A DNA stretch of 5,744 nt from Pseudomonadota bacterium (GTDB lineage: Bacteria > Pseudomonadota > Alphaproteobacteria > Rhizobiales > Hyphomicrobiaceae): contig JAEVZQ010000319.1 in NCBI GenBank assembly GCA_023392135.1, positions 1-5,744 on the forward strand. The letters are read 5' to 3'. Under the pieces are notes generated by a model. It made no database searches, was not told the origin of the DNA, and was given only the letters and a program-made list of their open reading frames with translations. Both the position numbers and the translations under genes were made by a program. Every line of letters starts with the position of its first letter. The first letter of the stretch is position 1. Positions 5,262 through 5,744 of this stretch are shown piece by piece.

Positions 5262-5744
5262 ATGGCACCGATTTCTGCTTCCCCCGCTCTCGCACATCTT
5301 CGCGTTTTGGATCTCACGCGCGTGCGGGCAGGACCCGCATGCTGCAGGGTCCTCGCCGACTTCGGGGCGGACGTCATCAAGATCGAGGCGCCGAGCGGTG
5401 TCGATCCCAACGACGGAATCAGCGGACCCCGGCATGGCTACGACATGCTCAATCTTCACCGCAACAAAAGGTCGCTAACGCTGAACCTGAAGACTTCGGC
5501 GGGTCTGGCGCTGTTCAAGCGCATGGTGAAAAATGCCGATGTCGTAGTTGAAAACTTTCGCCCCGATGTGAAGCATCGGCTTGGTGTCAGTTACGAAGAG
5601 CTCCGCGAAATCAATCCACGCATTATTCTCGCATCCATCTCCGGGTTCGGACAGGACGGCCCCTACAGCGGACTTCCCGGTTTTGATCAAATCGCACAGG
5701 GCATGGGTGGATTGATGTGGGTGACGGGTTTACCCGGCCAGGGC
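5262..5744 (+). CDS. Class III CoA-transferase (CaiB/BaiF family), C-terminus cut by window edge
   Basis: The frame is open from ATG 5262 to the right edge, giving 161 residues of a family usually about 390-430 long. Typical features are the N-terminal Rossmann-like stretch VLDLTRVRAGPACCRVLADF (15-34) running into GADVIKIEAP (35-44), the CoA-binding-region signature LNLHRNKRSLTLNLKT (63-78), DVVVENFRPDVKHRLGVSYE (93-112), and SGFGQDGPYSGLPGFDQIAQ (127-146). Asp142 in the GFDQ context corresponds to the conserved catalytic Asp that carries the acyl group, so the active-site residue appears present. Members move CoA between acids (formyl/oxalate, carnitine, succinate donors) or epimerise acyl-CoAs; the actual acid cannot be told here. 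AGGGAG (5248-5253) lies 8 nt upstream. It follows the ATPase by 47 bp on the same strand and is probably the fourth gene of the operon, activating an acid derived from the imported compound. Confidence 0.93.
   Translation, partial: MAPISASPALAHLRVLDLTRVRAGPACCRVLADFGADVIKIEAPSGVDPNDGISGPRHGYDMLNLHRNKRSLTLNLKTSAGLALFKRMVKNADVVVENFRPDVKHRLGVSYEELREINPRIILASISGFGQDGPYSGLPGFDQIAQGMGGLMWVTGLPGQG

Noticed and set aside
1..5744. CRISPR arrays, insertion sequences, tRNA/rRNA genes, attachment sites
   Set aside because: No regularly spaced repeats, transposase motifs, terminal inverted repeats or RNA-gene signatures were seen on either strand.

Overview
The window holds one compact catabolic and uptake locus from a GC-rich Gram-negative bacterium. 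GC is about 60% by eye, and most intergenic gaps are short. The gene families, a twin-arginine signal on a periplasmic binding protein, and promoters close to the sigma70 consensus fit a Pseudomonadota member. Alphaproteobacteria of the Rhizobiales type are my best guess, but Betaproteobacteria cannot be excluded. I see no mobile element, tRNA, rRNA or CRISPR array.

Layout: positions 1-1454 on the minus strand carry the first ~484 codons of a HyuA-type hydantoinase/5-oxoprolinase A subunit; its C-terminus lies beyond the left edge. A 185-bp divergent region (1455-1639) separates it from a plus-strand GntR-family regulator with a HutC/UTRA effector domain (1640-2386). Immediately after the regulator is a near-consensus promoter with a perfect 18-bp inverted repeat over its -10 element. 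It drives what looks like one operon: a Tat-exported SsuA/TauA-type binding protein (2533-3543), its SsuC/TauC-type permease (3585-4448), its SsuB/TauB-type ATPase (4453-5214), and the N-terminal third or so of a class III (CaiB/BaiF) CoA-transferase (5262 to the right edge).

Working model (inference): a small molecule, plausibly a cyclic amide, lactam, hydantoin/pyrimidine-like compound or an organic acid, enters through the ABC transporter. It is processed by the HyuA enzyme with a HyuB partner presumably encoded beyond the left edge, and a CoA-transferase activates an acid product. The GntR/UTRA protein would be a ligand-responsive repressor. The strongest new observation is that the same TGTC-N2-GACA inverted repeat lies both in the divergent hyuA/gntR region and over the transporter promoter, which would tie both transcription units to one regulator. 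The substrate cannot be read from this sequence. Every gene belongs to a known family, so any novelty lies in the regulatory wiring and in the unknown substrate rather than in a new kind of system.
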